From Alphaproteobacteria bacterium (GTDB taxonomy: Bacteria; Pseudomonadota; Alphaproteobacteria; UBA8366; Aestuariispiraceae): DNA of 64,000 bases. Position numbers and translations under genes: made by a program. Each line of letters begins with the position of its first letter. The first letter of the stretch is position 1. The notes beneath the pieces are model-generated. The model had not been told where the DNA came from. It did no database searches and was given only the letters and a program-made list of their open reading frames with translations. Positions 37,473 through 45,758 of this stretch are shown here, piece by piece. The stretch spans positions 768,001 through 832,000 of the forward strand of contig JASJDC010000002.1 in NCBI GenBank assembly GCA_030065235.1, read 5' to 3'.

Positions 37473-39308
37473 CTATTCGAAGTCTGGATCAACCAGTCGC
37501 AACAGGCCGGCGGCCCGCAGCGCGGCGCTCGGATAGCCCGGCTCCCGCATCTTATAGAGCGAGAAATCCGGTTCGGTGCGCCGCAGCGTCTCCATCGCGT
37601 CAAAGGCGCGTTTGCGATCGCCTTTGTTCAGATATAGGGCCGTCAGATACCGGTAGGCGGGTTTGTAGTCCGGCTTCTTTGCGCGCACGATTTCTGTCAG
37701 GGCGATGGCGTCATCAAAACGTCCGGCCAGGGTGGCCGTGACCGCGCCGAGGAAATCGATTGCGTAGCGATGCGGGCCGGCGCCGACCCGCTGGCGCGCA
37801 TCCTGCACCATACGATACCCGGCTTCTGGGTCGCCGCCATAGGCTTTCGCGAGGCCGAGGAAGGATGCGCCCATCGGGTTGGACGGCGCCAGATCCACGC
37901 TCTGCTCCGCCAGCTCCCGCGCGGCGCTGGTTTCCTGCAGGATGAAACTATGCACATAGGAGGACAGCGCGAGCACGTAGGAATTGGCCGGCGCCAACTC
38001 AATGGCTTTGCTCACGAACTCCCGCACCTGATCCGACACATCGCGCGGGTCGAAGCCGTGCTCCGCGACCAGAAATGTCCTGAGATACGCTTTCCAGGCC
38101 AGGGCCGCGCCGCTGGGTTCAAGATCGATCGATCGATCCAATAAGGTTTCGGCTTCGTCCAGTTCGGTCCGCCCAAGCTTGAACATTTTGCTGATCGCAT
38201 CCATGCCAAGCGAGAAGCGCGAATGCGGCGCGCCGTCTTGCGCCGCGCGTTCGTCCGCCAGCGTTTTCAGCGCGCTCAAGACCATGTCGGTCGTTTGGTT
38301 GACCAGCCGGCTCAACGCGTTTCGCTCGAAGGGGACGCCATCGCCTGACGGCACGTCTTTGACGCCGGACCAGAAAACGCGGCTTGAGCGTCCGTCCAGC
38401 ACAGCAATGACCGCGACGCCGCCGCCCTGGGCGTTGATCGTGACATCGATGCGCAGGCCGACGCCAAATCCGTCGCCAGGCTCGACGCGGACCGCAACGC
38501 CCGCAATGTCGCTGACGCTCTGCGCGATGCTGGCTGTCATGACATTGCTGTAGAACAGAGCGGCGTCGCCGATCGTTGATGTCGGGGCGAGGATCTGAAG
38601 CCAGGGCCTCGCATCCGGCCGTGCTTTGTCCAGGGTCGCCGAGCCCTGAACCACCGCGCCTTCAACCGGCTGCTTAGGAAGGGCGTCCTGACGCCATGGG
38701 ACTGGAGATGCAGGCCCTCGGTCAGGCGCCGCCGGCTCGACGATCCGGAGCCGAGGCGGGCGCTCGGCGTCGGTTTTCGGCGCGCTGTTATGGAGATCGA
38801 GCAGCATATTCTCGAAGGCTGACCGTTCGTCCCGCAACCAGTCTTCGAACTCGCTTTCCGGAATGTCGATATCTTCAAGCAGAACTGGGAGCGCCTCGGT
38901 TTCTTCCCGATCGGTCCAGCGCCTCGCCCGATCGGCTCGGAGCGGGCTCAGCTCCGGCGACAGCCAACTCTCCATGTCGAGTGCAACGCGATCCGGCGCC
39001 AGGCCGACCATTGCACCGTCGGTCACCAGGCAGTCCCGATAGCGGCCCAACCCTCTGCGAATATCGGAGAGCGCGCTGCGCAGGTTCGTCGTTCCCTGTT
39101 TGCCGGGGCTCTCGCCCCACAGTTTGTCCTGAAGCGCGGCGCGTGTTCGGCTCATATTTCGCGACAACGCTAGCAAAGCGAGCAGCGCCCGCGACTTCAC
39201 GAGCCGCGGCCGCAGATCCTCCCCTAAGGGTCCGATCACCTGGAACGGACCGACCAACCGAACTTCAACCTTCGGCGGATTCTGGTCCTGCCCTGCAGCC
39301 CCGCTCAC
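37473..39308 (-). CDS. SARP/winged-helix transcriptional regulator with TPR-like C-terminus
   Basis: About 611 residues from GTG 39308, chosen because GGGGA stands 7 bp upstream and the domain starts directly after; the open frame continues to 39719 only as the antisense of the Asn-Gly-Gly repeat and is rejected there. The N-terminal OmpR/BTAD-type winged helix (about 14-100: VEVRLVGPFQVIGPLG, SRALLALLALS, LQDKLWGE, NLRSALSDIRRGLG) is followed by a linker, a middle domain like those of adenylate-cyclase-associated regulators (about 220-340), and TPR-like helices (about 370-605). A DNA-binding activator sensing an unknown cue is likely. It is divergent from the NGG-repeat PAP2 gene and probably controls it. 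Confidence 0.83.
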   Translation of the reverse strand: MSGAAGQDQNPPKVEVRLVGPFQVIGPLGEDLRPRLVKSRALLALLALSRNMSRTRAALQDKLWGESPGKQGTTNLRSALSDIRRGLGRYRDCLVTDGAMVGLAPDRVALDMESWLSPELSPLRADRARRWTDREETEALPVLLEDIDIPESEFEDWLRDERSAFENMLLDLHNSAPKTDAERPPRLRIVEPAAPDRGPASPVPWRQDALPKQPVEGAVVQGSATLDKARPDARPWLQILAPTSTIGDAALFYSNVMTASIAQSVSDIAGVAVRVEPGDGFGVGLRIDVTINAQGGGVAVIAVLDGRSSRVFWSGVKDVPSGDGVPFERNALSRLVNQTTDMVLSALKTLADERAAQDGAPHSRFSLGMDAISKMFKLGRTELDEAETLLDRSIDLEPSGAALAWKAYLRTFLVAEHGFDPRDVSDQVREFVSKAIELAPANSYVLALSSYVHSFILQETSAARELAEQSVDLAPSNPMGASFLGLAKAYGGDPEAGYRMVQDARQRVGAGPHRYAIDFLGAVTATLAGRFDDAIALTEIVRAKKPDYKPAYRYLTALYLNKGDRKRAFDAMETLRRTEPDFSLYKMREPGYPSAALRAAGLLRLVDPDFE

Positions 39309-39461
39309 CCGAACATCCCCGATGCATGACCAGCGAAAGGTACTGGCTCGCCCCATTCTATACAACAGATCGCACAAATGGACCGCTGGAACGACCGACT
39401 TGGACCGATATTGGGTCTGCCAGAACGGACGATAACTCACGCGTTGCGCGTAGTATATCAT

Positions 39462-39476
39462 AATAATGCCATTATT
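39462..39476. promoter_or_regulatory. perfect palindrome in the divergent promoter region
   Basis: AATAATG-C-CATTATT, a 7-1-7 perfect inverted repeat in a short AT-rich island (39451-39480) of an otherwise GC-rich region, 65 bp upstream of the proposed PAP2 start and about 155 bp from the regulator start. Likely an operator, possibly overlapping the PAP2 promoter. An ATG inside it has no ribosome-binding site and is not used as a start here. Confidence 0.5.
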
Positions 39477-39540
39477 GCGACCTGCGCTCGACAAGGTTCG
39501 GCGCGATATGTCAGCGGAAATCGAGAATGGGAGAGCTATG

Positions 39541-40773
39541 ATGTTACTGACTGGACCCCTAAACGGCGGCAATGGCGGCAATGGTGGAAACGGAGGCAAT
39601 GGCGGAAACGGCGGCAACGGAGGCAATGGCGGAAACGGCGGCAATGGCGGAAACGGGGGTAATGGCGGGAATGGCGGAAACGGAGGCAACGGCGGCGGGA
39701 AGCTGATGAATCCCGTCACCTCCGGCGCCTTGATCTCGCATTACGACGGGATTACCGGTCCGTTCGCGGACACGAAGGACCCGGCTAAAACGACCCCGAC
39801 CGCGACGGAAAAGATGATGGAGCGCTGGTCTTTTCGGGTGCGCTCCTTCGTCCTCGGCGGCGAAGTGTTGGAAGGGCTGAAATTCGTCGCCAACGCCAAA
39901 CAGAGCAAAGGCAAGGATCAAAGCGTCAGCTATCAGGTCACCGACGCGGTCCCCGGCGGCAAGACGCCGGCGCCCGGCGAATTGGCGCGTATTCTAAGAC
40001 CGTCGGAAACGGACTTCCGCAAGGACCAGCTCCACTATGTGCGCGGCTACGCCGATTTGCGCCGCGACCGTGCGGCGGAGATCTATTCGCAGGTCGATGG
40101 GTTCACGGAGTTCTTCGCCGGAATCGGCTTCCTGCATCCGGAGCGTACGAAATACACGCTCGAACTGCTGTCGGCGATGCTGGGCGCCTGCATCACCACC
40201 GAGATGCGCCTGAAACACGCCTTGGCGTGCCGGCGGCCGGTTGAATATAGCGCCCAACTGGGCGCGACCATTCAGACGCCGTCGCACAGCACCTTCCCCA
40301 GCGGTCACGCCTGTGAGGCTTTCCTGGTCGCGGAGGTCCTGTCGGTCCTCTCGGAACGCCAGGACAAGAAGCTCTATGGGTCGAAACGTCTGCTGCGCCG
40401 GCAGTTGCTGCGGGCCGCGGCGCGGATCGCGACGAACCGGATCGTGGCCGGCGTGCATTTCCCGGTGGACAACGCTGTCGGCCAAGTTTTCGGAACGTCG
40501 CTGGCCAAATACTTGATCGCCCGGGCTGAGGGCGCGGAGGCGAAAGTCGGCGGCTGGTTCTTCGACGGGACGCAGTACGGCGACCAGGACCATGAATGGA
40601 TCGAAATCGCGGACGCCCTGGACTCCGGCGATCCAGGTCCGACGGGCCGCTACCTGACGCCGCTGCCCGGCTTTATCATCCCCGCCGCGCCGCCGGCCTA
40701 TCCGAAGGACGATCTGAGCCCGCTCAACTGGCTCTGGGAGAAAGCCCGCGCCGAATGGCGCAACGTTCTCTGA
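39541..40773 (+). CDS. PAP2/vanadium-haloperoxidase superfamily protein with N-terminal Asn-Gly-Gly repeat
   Basis: 410 residues from ATG 39541, where GGGAG sits 7 bp upstream; ATGs at 39466, 39508 and 39538 are alternatives. Residues 1-7 (MLLTGPL) are followed by 15 uninterrupted NGG triplets (8-52), a linker and a helical catalytic domain. The three phosphate/vanadate-binding motifs are complete: K225-x6-R232-P233, P253-S-G-H256 and R300-x5-H306-x3-D310. No signal peptide or membrane helices are evident, so it resembles soluble bacterial haloperoxidase-like or acid phosphatase enzymes more than membrane lipid phosphatases. The subtilase gene follows 52 bp on, same strand; the regulator is divergent. 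Substrate unknown. Confidence 0.85.
   Translation: MLLTGPLNGGNGGNGGNGGNGGNGGNGGNGGNGGNGGNGGNGGNGGNGGNGGGKLMNPVTSGALISHYDGITGPFADTKDPAKTTPTATEKMMERWSFRVRSFVLGGEVLEGLKFVANAKQSKGKDQSVSYQVTDAVPGGKTPAPGELARILRPSETDFRKDQLHYVRGYADLRRDRAAEIYSQVDGFTEFFAGIGFLHPERTKYTLELLSAMLGACITTEMRLKHALACRRPVEYSAQLGATIQTPSHSTFPSGHACEAFLVAEVLSVLSERQDKKLYGSKRLLRRQLLRAAARIATNRIVAGVHFPVDNAVGQVFGTSLAKYLIARAEGAEAKVGGWFFDGTQYGDQDHEWIEIADALDSGDPGPTGRYLTPLPGFIIPAAPPAYPKDDLSPLNWLWEKARAEWRNVL
39562..39696 (+). repeat. fifteen 9-bp units encoding (Asn-Gly-Gly)15
   Basis: Each 9-bp unit reads AAY GGN GGN. Third positions vary between units (AAT or AAC; GGC, GGA, GGT, GGG) while the amino acids never do, so the protein repeat is kept by selection or is older than a simple slippage product. 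The antisense strand reads as Pro-Pro-Phe/Leu and creates a false N-terminal extension of the regulator. Confidence 0.95.
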
Positions 40774-40825
40774 GCCAGGCGATGACATCGGATTGGATAT
40801 CGGAGATCGGCTGAAGGAGCGCATG

Positions 40826-43033
40826 ATGAAGAATATATGGAAATACGCGCCGCTCGGCGGCGGCGCGGTCAGCCCAGAGGCGGATTGGTTCGCCTTTGTC
40901 GGCGATGTGAACGGGCCGCCGGATCCGGTCCTGACCGACCGCACCCCGCGGCCGTCGACGATCCGGCTGGGCCGCGCGACCGGCGCGGCGCTGCTCAGCG
41001 CCTATCGAAAACGATCGGGGTTGCCCAAATTGGAGGCGGTGGAGGAAGCCGCCGCCTCCTGTCCGGCTTGGTTCAAGAAGCTGCGGTCGGAAATCAGGCT
41101 ATCCCAAGGCGCGTTCGATCAGTTGTCGGCCTTCATCGCGGACGGTGGCGAGACGCTTGATCTGGCGGTCTCGCTGATGCGCGCCGGCTATGCCGGTTTC
41201 ATGGCTCGGATGGCTATCGGCGAGGGCGGCTGCGCGGCGGAGGATGCGACGCTTCTGGATTTCGGCGTCGGTCTGAACAAGTCGGTATATGCTAGGGGCG
41301 TCGTGCGCGAGACCGGGTCCGGTCCCGGGGCGGCCGAGCCGACGGCGCTGACCGGCGATGAGGTCATCATGGCGATCATCGATGACGGGATCGCTTTCGC
41401 TCACGACCGGTTCCGGCTCGGCCCGACCGAGACCCGGTTCGAGTATTTCTGGGCGATGGACGCGCGTCCCGATCCGCGGGGGCCGGGCGACAGTGTCGGC
41501 TGCACCCACGGCCGCTCGTTGCGCAAGTCCGAGATCGACGCGCTGCTGCGGCGATACGGGTCGGACAATGATACAGCGATCTATCGGGCCTGCGGCCTTT
41601 TGGATTTCGCCAAGGATCAACGCCAGCCGCTGCGGATCGCGCAGTCCCACGGCACGCATGTGCTCGATGTCGCGACCGGTTTTGACCATAGCGACCGGCG
41701 ACAGCGTCAGTCGGCGGCGAAACGGCCGATCATCGGCGTGGAGCTGCCGGCGGCGATCGTTGCAGACACCTCGGGCGCGCTGACGCCGCCCTACCTCCAG
41801 GAAGCGCTCGACCGCGTTTATGAGAACGCGGTGGAGCTGGCCGATCGGATCGGGGCCAGCCGGGGCCGGCCTGTCAGATACTTGCCGATGGTGCTGAATT
41901 TCAGCTTCGGCGTCTTTGCCGGTCCCTTGGACGGCCATGGCCCGATCGAGCGTATGATCGACGCTTTTCTGGCGCGTTACCGCGCCTTGCCGGGCGGCCC
42001 GGAATGCCAGATCGTCCTGCCGGCGGGCAATTCTTATCTTGAGGAAACGGTCGCACAGCCGCGGGCCGGGACCAAGGGCGCGAAAATCAAGATGGCCGCG
42101 CGGGTGCTGCCCGACGACAAGACTGTCAGCTTCATCCATATCTGGTTGCCGGAACGGCCGGCCGGTTCCGCCCAGGCGGTTTCGGTCGCGGCGGTTCCGC
42201 CGACCGGCGGTCCGTCCCAGCGGAAATGGAGCAAACGCGGTCACGCGTTGGAATGGGTGCGCGACGGCGTGGCGCTGGCCCGCCTATATCACCGGACGGT
42301 GTCGCGCCCTGGCGGCATGGAGCGTGAGCAGATCGTGCTTTGTACACGGGCGACGGAGACCGAAGGTCTTGATGTGCCGCGTTGCCCGTCGGGTCTGTGG
42401 CGCTTGATCGTCCGCAACGAGGACTTGCCGGCCGAGGCCACGGTCGAGTTCCGAATTCAGCGGGACGATCCGCTCTATGGGCAAGTCTTCAAGGGGCGGC
42501 AAGCCTATTTCGATATGCCCTCCTATGTGCGCTACGAAGTCCTGAACGGACGTCTGCGCCAGGACGCCTCGTTGGAGAAAGGCCCGGTCACTCGAAAAGG
42601 CACGTTGAACGCCTATGCCGGGTCCCCGAATCCGGTCGTGGTGGCCAGCTACCGCCGATCTGACGGCCATCCGGCGCTCTATTCGTCGGGCGGACCGTTG
42701 AAGCGGCGGCCCGACGGGCCGGACCTGGCCGCGGTCAGTGAGGAAAGCTACGCCGCCTATGGCGTGATCGGCGCGGGGACGCAAAGCGGCTCCACCATCG
42801 CCCAGAACGGCACCAGTGTCGCGGCGCCGATGGTCGCTCGGGTCCTGGCGGCGGAAATTGAAGCCGGAACGCCGGACCCGGTTTCCGCCTTGAAGCTGGC
42901 GGTGGCGAAACAGGAGGCGTCCGGCATTGTCGGCCCTCATGGGCTCTATGAGCCGAACCAGCCGACCCGCGCGGGTGTCGGGCGTGTGACCTTCCATTCA
43001 ATGGGGTGGCGCCCGAGCCGGATCGAGGGCTGA
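40826..43033 (+). CDS. S8 family (subtilisin-like) serine protease with large insertion
   Basis: 735 residues from ATG 40826, 6 bp after AAGGAG (ATG 40823 is too close). The catalytic triad is complete: Asp186 in MAIIDDGIAF, His275 in SHGTHVLDVATG and Ser664 in NGTSVAAPMVA, with oxyanion Asn402 in LPAGNSY. About 260 residues separate Asn402 from Ser664 instead of the usual 60-80; the insertion (about 410-600) has beta-rich segments such as GLWRLIVRNEDLPAEATVEF, like a carbohydrate- or P-domain-like module. No signal peptide; residues 1-180 are an unrecognised N-terminal domain. Probably a cytoplasmic or non-classically exported protease acting with the PAP2 protein. Confidence 0.87.
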   Translation: MKNIWKYAPLGGGAVSPEADWFAFVGDVNGPPDPVLTDRTPRPSTIRLGRATGAALLSAYRKRSGLPKLEAVEEAAASCPAWFKKLRSEIRLSQGAFDQLSAFIADGGETLDLAVSLMRAGYAGFMARMAIGEGGCAAEDATLLDFGVGLNKSVYARGVVRETGSGPGAAEPTALTGDEVIMAIIDDGIAFAHDRFRLGPTETRFEYFWAMDARPDPRGPGDSVGCTHGRSLRKSEIDALLRRYGSDNDTAIYRACGLLDFAKDQRQPLRIAQSHGTHVLDVATGFDHSDRRQRQSAAKRPIIGVELPAAIVADTSGALTPPYLQEALDRVYENAVELADRIGASRGRPVRYLPMVLNFSFGVFAGPLDGHGPIERMIDAFLARYRALPGGPECQIVLPAGNSYLEETVAQPRAGTKGAKIKMAARVLPDDKTVSFIHIWLPERPAGSAQAVSVAAVPPTGGPSQRKWSKRGHALEWVRDGVALARLYHRTVSRPGGMEREQIVLCTRATETEGLDVPRCPSGLWRLIVRNEDLPAEATVEFRIQRDDPLYGQVFKGRQAYFDMPSYVRYEVLNGRLRQDASLEKGPVTRKGTLNAYAGSPNPVVVASYRRSDGHPALYSSGGPLKRRPDGPDLAAVSEESYAAYGVIGAGTQSGSTIAQNGTSVAAPMVARVLAAEIEAGTPDPVSALKLAVAKQEASGIVGPHGLYEPNQPTRAGVGRVTFHSMGWRPSRIEG

Positions 43034-43123
43034 CAGGCGCGCACGCCGCACTCCCACCCGTGCCGCGTTCAGGCGTCCTAGAACGGTCCGGAAGACCCGT
43101 CGTCTTCACCCGTAAGGCGGGGA

Positions 43124-44911
43124 ATGGCGACGAGTCTACCCCGGGCGCTCAATTTCTGCATTGCCTTCTGCGCGGTGAGCGGGTTCTCTTCGTGCAAGCA
43201 GTTGACCGGCGCGCCTCTCGCGCGTTGGTCGGCGCTGTCCGCCGACCGGGTTGGGAGGCTGAGCGCGGACGCGGATCAATCGACGCAGTCGGTGACGGTC
43301 AAACAGGTGCAGGCGAAAGCTCTAGGGGCGAACGCGGCTGCGAGTGAAAGGGACCGGTTTGTCGGATTCGCTTTCGCCGGCGCCGATGTTCTGATCGAGG
43401 CGGATTCGTCCGGCCTTATCCTGTTCGCGGCGGGCGCCTGTCAGACGGTGATGGACGCAACCGCCGGCGACCTGTTCGGCGCTGATGTTTGCGGTCTGTT
43501 CAGTCCGGCCTATCAGCCGGCGATCCGTTCGATGATCGCGTCCAGCGCGGCGGGCGGACGTTTCGGGCCATTGTTTCTGCGGACCGAAGCCGGCGCCTCG
43601 GTCGAACTCAGCCTTTGCCGGCTGCCGACGACGGGCTCGAACGTTTATTTCGCTGTCAGCGCGCGAACGAATGGGGATGCGGACGCCCCGCTTAACAATC
43701 AGGATCAGTTCATCGATAGGGCGCTCGACGCGGCGAAGACGGCGTCGGACGCCGCGATCACGCTCGTCAATCTTCGCGGCGCTGGCCTAAGCGCTGAAAA
43801 CGCCGATCCGGCTCTGAAGCGCGAACTTGACGCCGCTGTTGCGGTCTATCTCCAAGCCAGCGCGATGTCCCCAAACGCCGCGGGCAAGATGGGCGACGGG
43901 CGATTCGGGATCATCCATAGTGAAGAGCATGAGCTGGACCAGATCATGTCCGAGCTCGAGAGCGTCGTCACCGCCTTGAACCCGGCCTTAGGCGACGTGA
44001 CGCTACAAGCGGAATCCCTGCCGGCGGGGGAGTTGCGCGACAATCCCGAACTGGCGCGTCAGGCCTTAAGGCGGGCCATCGACGAATTCTGCAACCAGGC
44101 TTTCCAGTCAGAAAGCGGCGCCCTCCGCCGAACCTTCAAGAATAGCATCGCCGAGGCGACGAACCGGATCGCTTGGCTGACGCAAGTCTTGGAAAGCCGT
44201 CGCTTTGGCATCAGCGCCCAGCCGATCGTCTCCCTGGCGGATTCTTCGGTGCATCACGTTGAAATCCTCTGTCGCTTTCAGGAAGACGCCTCGCCTTTTG
44301 AGCTGATCTCTTTCGCCGAGAACACGGACCTGATCCAGGATCTCGACGCGGCGGTGCTAACCGCGGCGGCCTCCGCCATGGCGGCGGGCAAGATCCCGGC
44401 GCCGCAAGGGGCGGCGGTGAATGTGTCCGGGATTTCGATCGAATCGTCTGCGTTTCTGGCGCATGTGCTGGAAATCTACAGAAAAACGCCGGAACTCTCA
44501 GGACGCCTGCTGATCGAGATCACGGAGTCGGCGCGGATCACGGATCTGGAGTCGGCGCGCGGCTTTGTCGGTTCTCTGCGCGAGGCCGGCGTTCAGGTCT
44601 GCCTGGATGATTTTGGCGCCGGCGCTTCGTCCTTCCCCTATCTGCAGACCTTGGATGTCGATTGCGTGAAGATCGATGGCGTCTATATCGGGCGCATGAT
44701 GACCAATAGCAAGGACCGGCTTTTGGTGAAGGCGCTGGCCGATCTCTGCCATGCTTTAGGGATCGTGACCGTCGCTGAGTATGTTGAGGATGCGGCGCAA
44801 GTGGCCGCGCTCAAGGATCTGAACATCCAATACGGCCAGGGCTTCTATTTCGGCGCGCCCGAACCTTTGATCGCAGCGCCGCGCGACGGCGCCTCCGCTG
44901 CACCCGCATAA
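43124..44911 (+). CDS. PAS-like and EAL domain c-di-GMP phosphodiesterase
   Basis: 595 residues from ATG 43124; starts further in (GTG 43292) are possible because the first 60 residues look unstructured. A PAS-like sensor (about 80-185), a poorly conserved GGDEF-like middle (about 190-330) and an EAL domain (about 360-590). EAL catalytic residues are mostly intact: E in VEILCRF (the EAL motif reads EIL), N in NVSG, E in EITES, the metal-binding DDFGAG, K in VKIDG and QGFYFGAP. Active hydrolysis of c-di-GMP is therefore plausible. It follows the subtilase gene by 90 bp on the same strand; functional connection uncertain. Confidence 0.88.
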   Translation: MATSLPRALNFCIAFCAVSGFSSCKQLTGAPLARWSALSADRVGRLSADADQSTQSVTVKQVQAKALGANAAASERDRFVGFAFAGADVLIEADSSGLILFAAGACQTVMDATAGDLFGADVCGLFSPAYQPAIRSMIASSAAGGRFGPLFLRTEAGASVELSLCRLPTTGSNVYFAVSARTNGDADAPLNNQDQFIDRALDAAKTASDAAITLVNLRGAGLSAENADPALKRELDAAVAVYLQASAMSPNAAGKMGDGRFGIIHSEEHELDQIMSELESVVTALNPALGDVTLQAESLPAGELRDNPELARQALRRAIDEFCNQAFQSESGALRRTFKNSIAEATNRIAWLTQVLESRRFGISAQPIVSLADSSVHHVEILCRFQEDASPFELISFAENTDLIQDLDAAVLTAAASAMAAGKIPAPQGAAVNVSGISIESSAFLAHVLEIYRKTPELSGRLLIEITESARITDLESARGFVGSLREAGVQVCLDDFGAGASSFPYLQTLDVDCVKIDGVYIGRMMTNSKDRLLVKALADLCHALGIVTVAEYVEDAAQVAALKDLNIQYGQGFYFGAPEPLIAAPRDGASAAPA

Positions 44912-44912
44912 A

Positions 44913-44943
44913 CAAAGGGCCCGCCTGTGAGGCGAGCCCTTTT
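44913..44943. terminator. bidirectional terminator between EAL gene and petC
   Basis: AAAGGGC-cc-GCCT, loop GTG, AGGC-ga-GCCCTTT is a hairpin with A's on one side and T's on the other, so it can end transcripts from both sides. It sits 2 bp after the EAL stop and 25 bp after the petC stop. Confidence 0.8.
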
Positions 44944-44967
44944 CAAACCTGTTTGACCGGTATGGCC

Positions 44968-45747
44968 CTAGTGCAGTTGGGCCCAGAGCCGCCGCTTGTT
45001 GAAATAAGCGACGACAATGAAGAACAGGATGAACAGGATCACGGCGTGGCCCATGCTCTTGCGTTCTTCCATTTCCGGCTCAGCGGTCCAGCTCAGGAAG
45101 GTGGTCAGATCGCGGGCCTGCTGCTCGACCGTCGCCGGCGTGCCGTCGGCGTATTCGACGCCATCCGGCCAAAGCGGCGGCGCCATCGCGATCGCATGGC
45201 CCGGATAGAAATCGTTGTAATACTGCGTATCCGACAGCTCGAACCCTTCCGGCGCTTCGTCGCGATAGCCGGTCAGAAGCGCATACAGGTAATCAGCCCC
45301 GTTTTTCCGCGCCTTGGTCATCAGGGTCAGGTCCGGCGGCACGGCCCCGCCATTGGCGGCCGCCGCCTCGCGGGCGTTGGCGAAGGGTTCGACGAATCGA
45401 TCCTTCGGTTCGGCCGGGCGGAAGAACATTTCGCCGAATTCATCCGGGCCGTCCTGGACCTCGAATTGCGCCGCATAGGCCTTGATTTCATCGTCGGTGT
45501 AACCCAGGGCCGACAGGTTGCGATACGACATCAGGCGCAGGCCGTGGCAGCTTGCGCAGACCTCGGTATAGACCTGAAACCCGCGCTGTTTCGCAGCCCG
45601 ATCGAATTTGCCGAAGACGCCTTCGAAGCTCCAATTCTGCGACGGCGGCGGCGGCGCCTTGGCGGCGCTCGCCGGCCCCGCCCATGCCAAAGTTGCGGCG
45701 AGGGCCAGCCCCAAGGCGGTCGACAGTGTTTTAACGGAAGTCAACAT
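44968..45747 (-). CDS. petC: ubiquinol-cytochrome c reductase cytochrome c1
   Basis: 259 residues. Signal peptide to about 29 (LALAATLAWAGPASA), haem-binding CASCH at residues 64-68, the sixth-ligand methionine in a C-terminal region (AIAMAPPL), and a C-terminal membrane anchor (AVILFILFFIVVAYF, about 235-249) with a basic tail. Carries electrons from the Rieske centre to cytochrome c on the periplasmic side. Last gene of the petABC operon. Confidence 0.97.
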   Translation of the reverse strand: MLTSVKTLSTALGLALAATLAWAGPASAAKAPPPPSQNWSFEGVFGKFDRAAKQRGFQVYTEVCASCHGLRLMSYRNLSALGYTDDEIKAYAAQFEVQDGPDEFGEMFFRPAEPKDRFVEPFANAREAAAANGGAVPPDLTLMTKARKNGADYLYALLTGYRDEAPEGFELSDTQYYNDFYPGHAIAMAPPLWPDGVEYADGTPATVEQQARDLTTFLSWTAEPEMEERKSMGHAVILFILFFIVVAYFNKRRLWAQLH

Positions 45748-45758
45748 GCTGGGACCCT

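Noticed and set aside
36974-37603. Leftward open frame of about 209 codons between the lcdH leader and the SARP-like gene
   Set aside because: It overlaps the SARP gene end, has no recognisable domain or ribosome-binding site, and its Arg-rich composition is typical of non-coding GC-rich DNA.
39562-39696. CRISPR-like or non-coding tandem repeat
   Set aside because: The period is 9 bp with no spacers and in frame with a gene carrying intact downstream catalytic motifs, so it is a coding repeat.
39309-39719. Extension of the SARP-like gene with a Pro-Pro-Phe/Leu repeat at its N terminus
   Set aside because: The Pro-rich stretch is exactly the antisense of the (Asn-Gly-Gly)15 coding tract. The winged-helix domain begins right after GTG 39308, which has its own ribosome-binding site.
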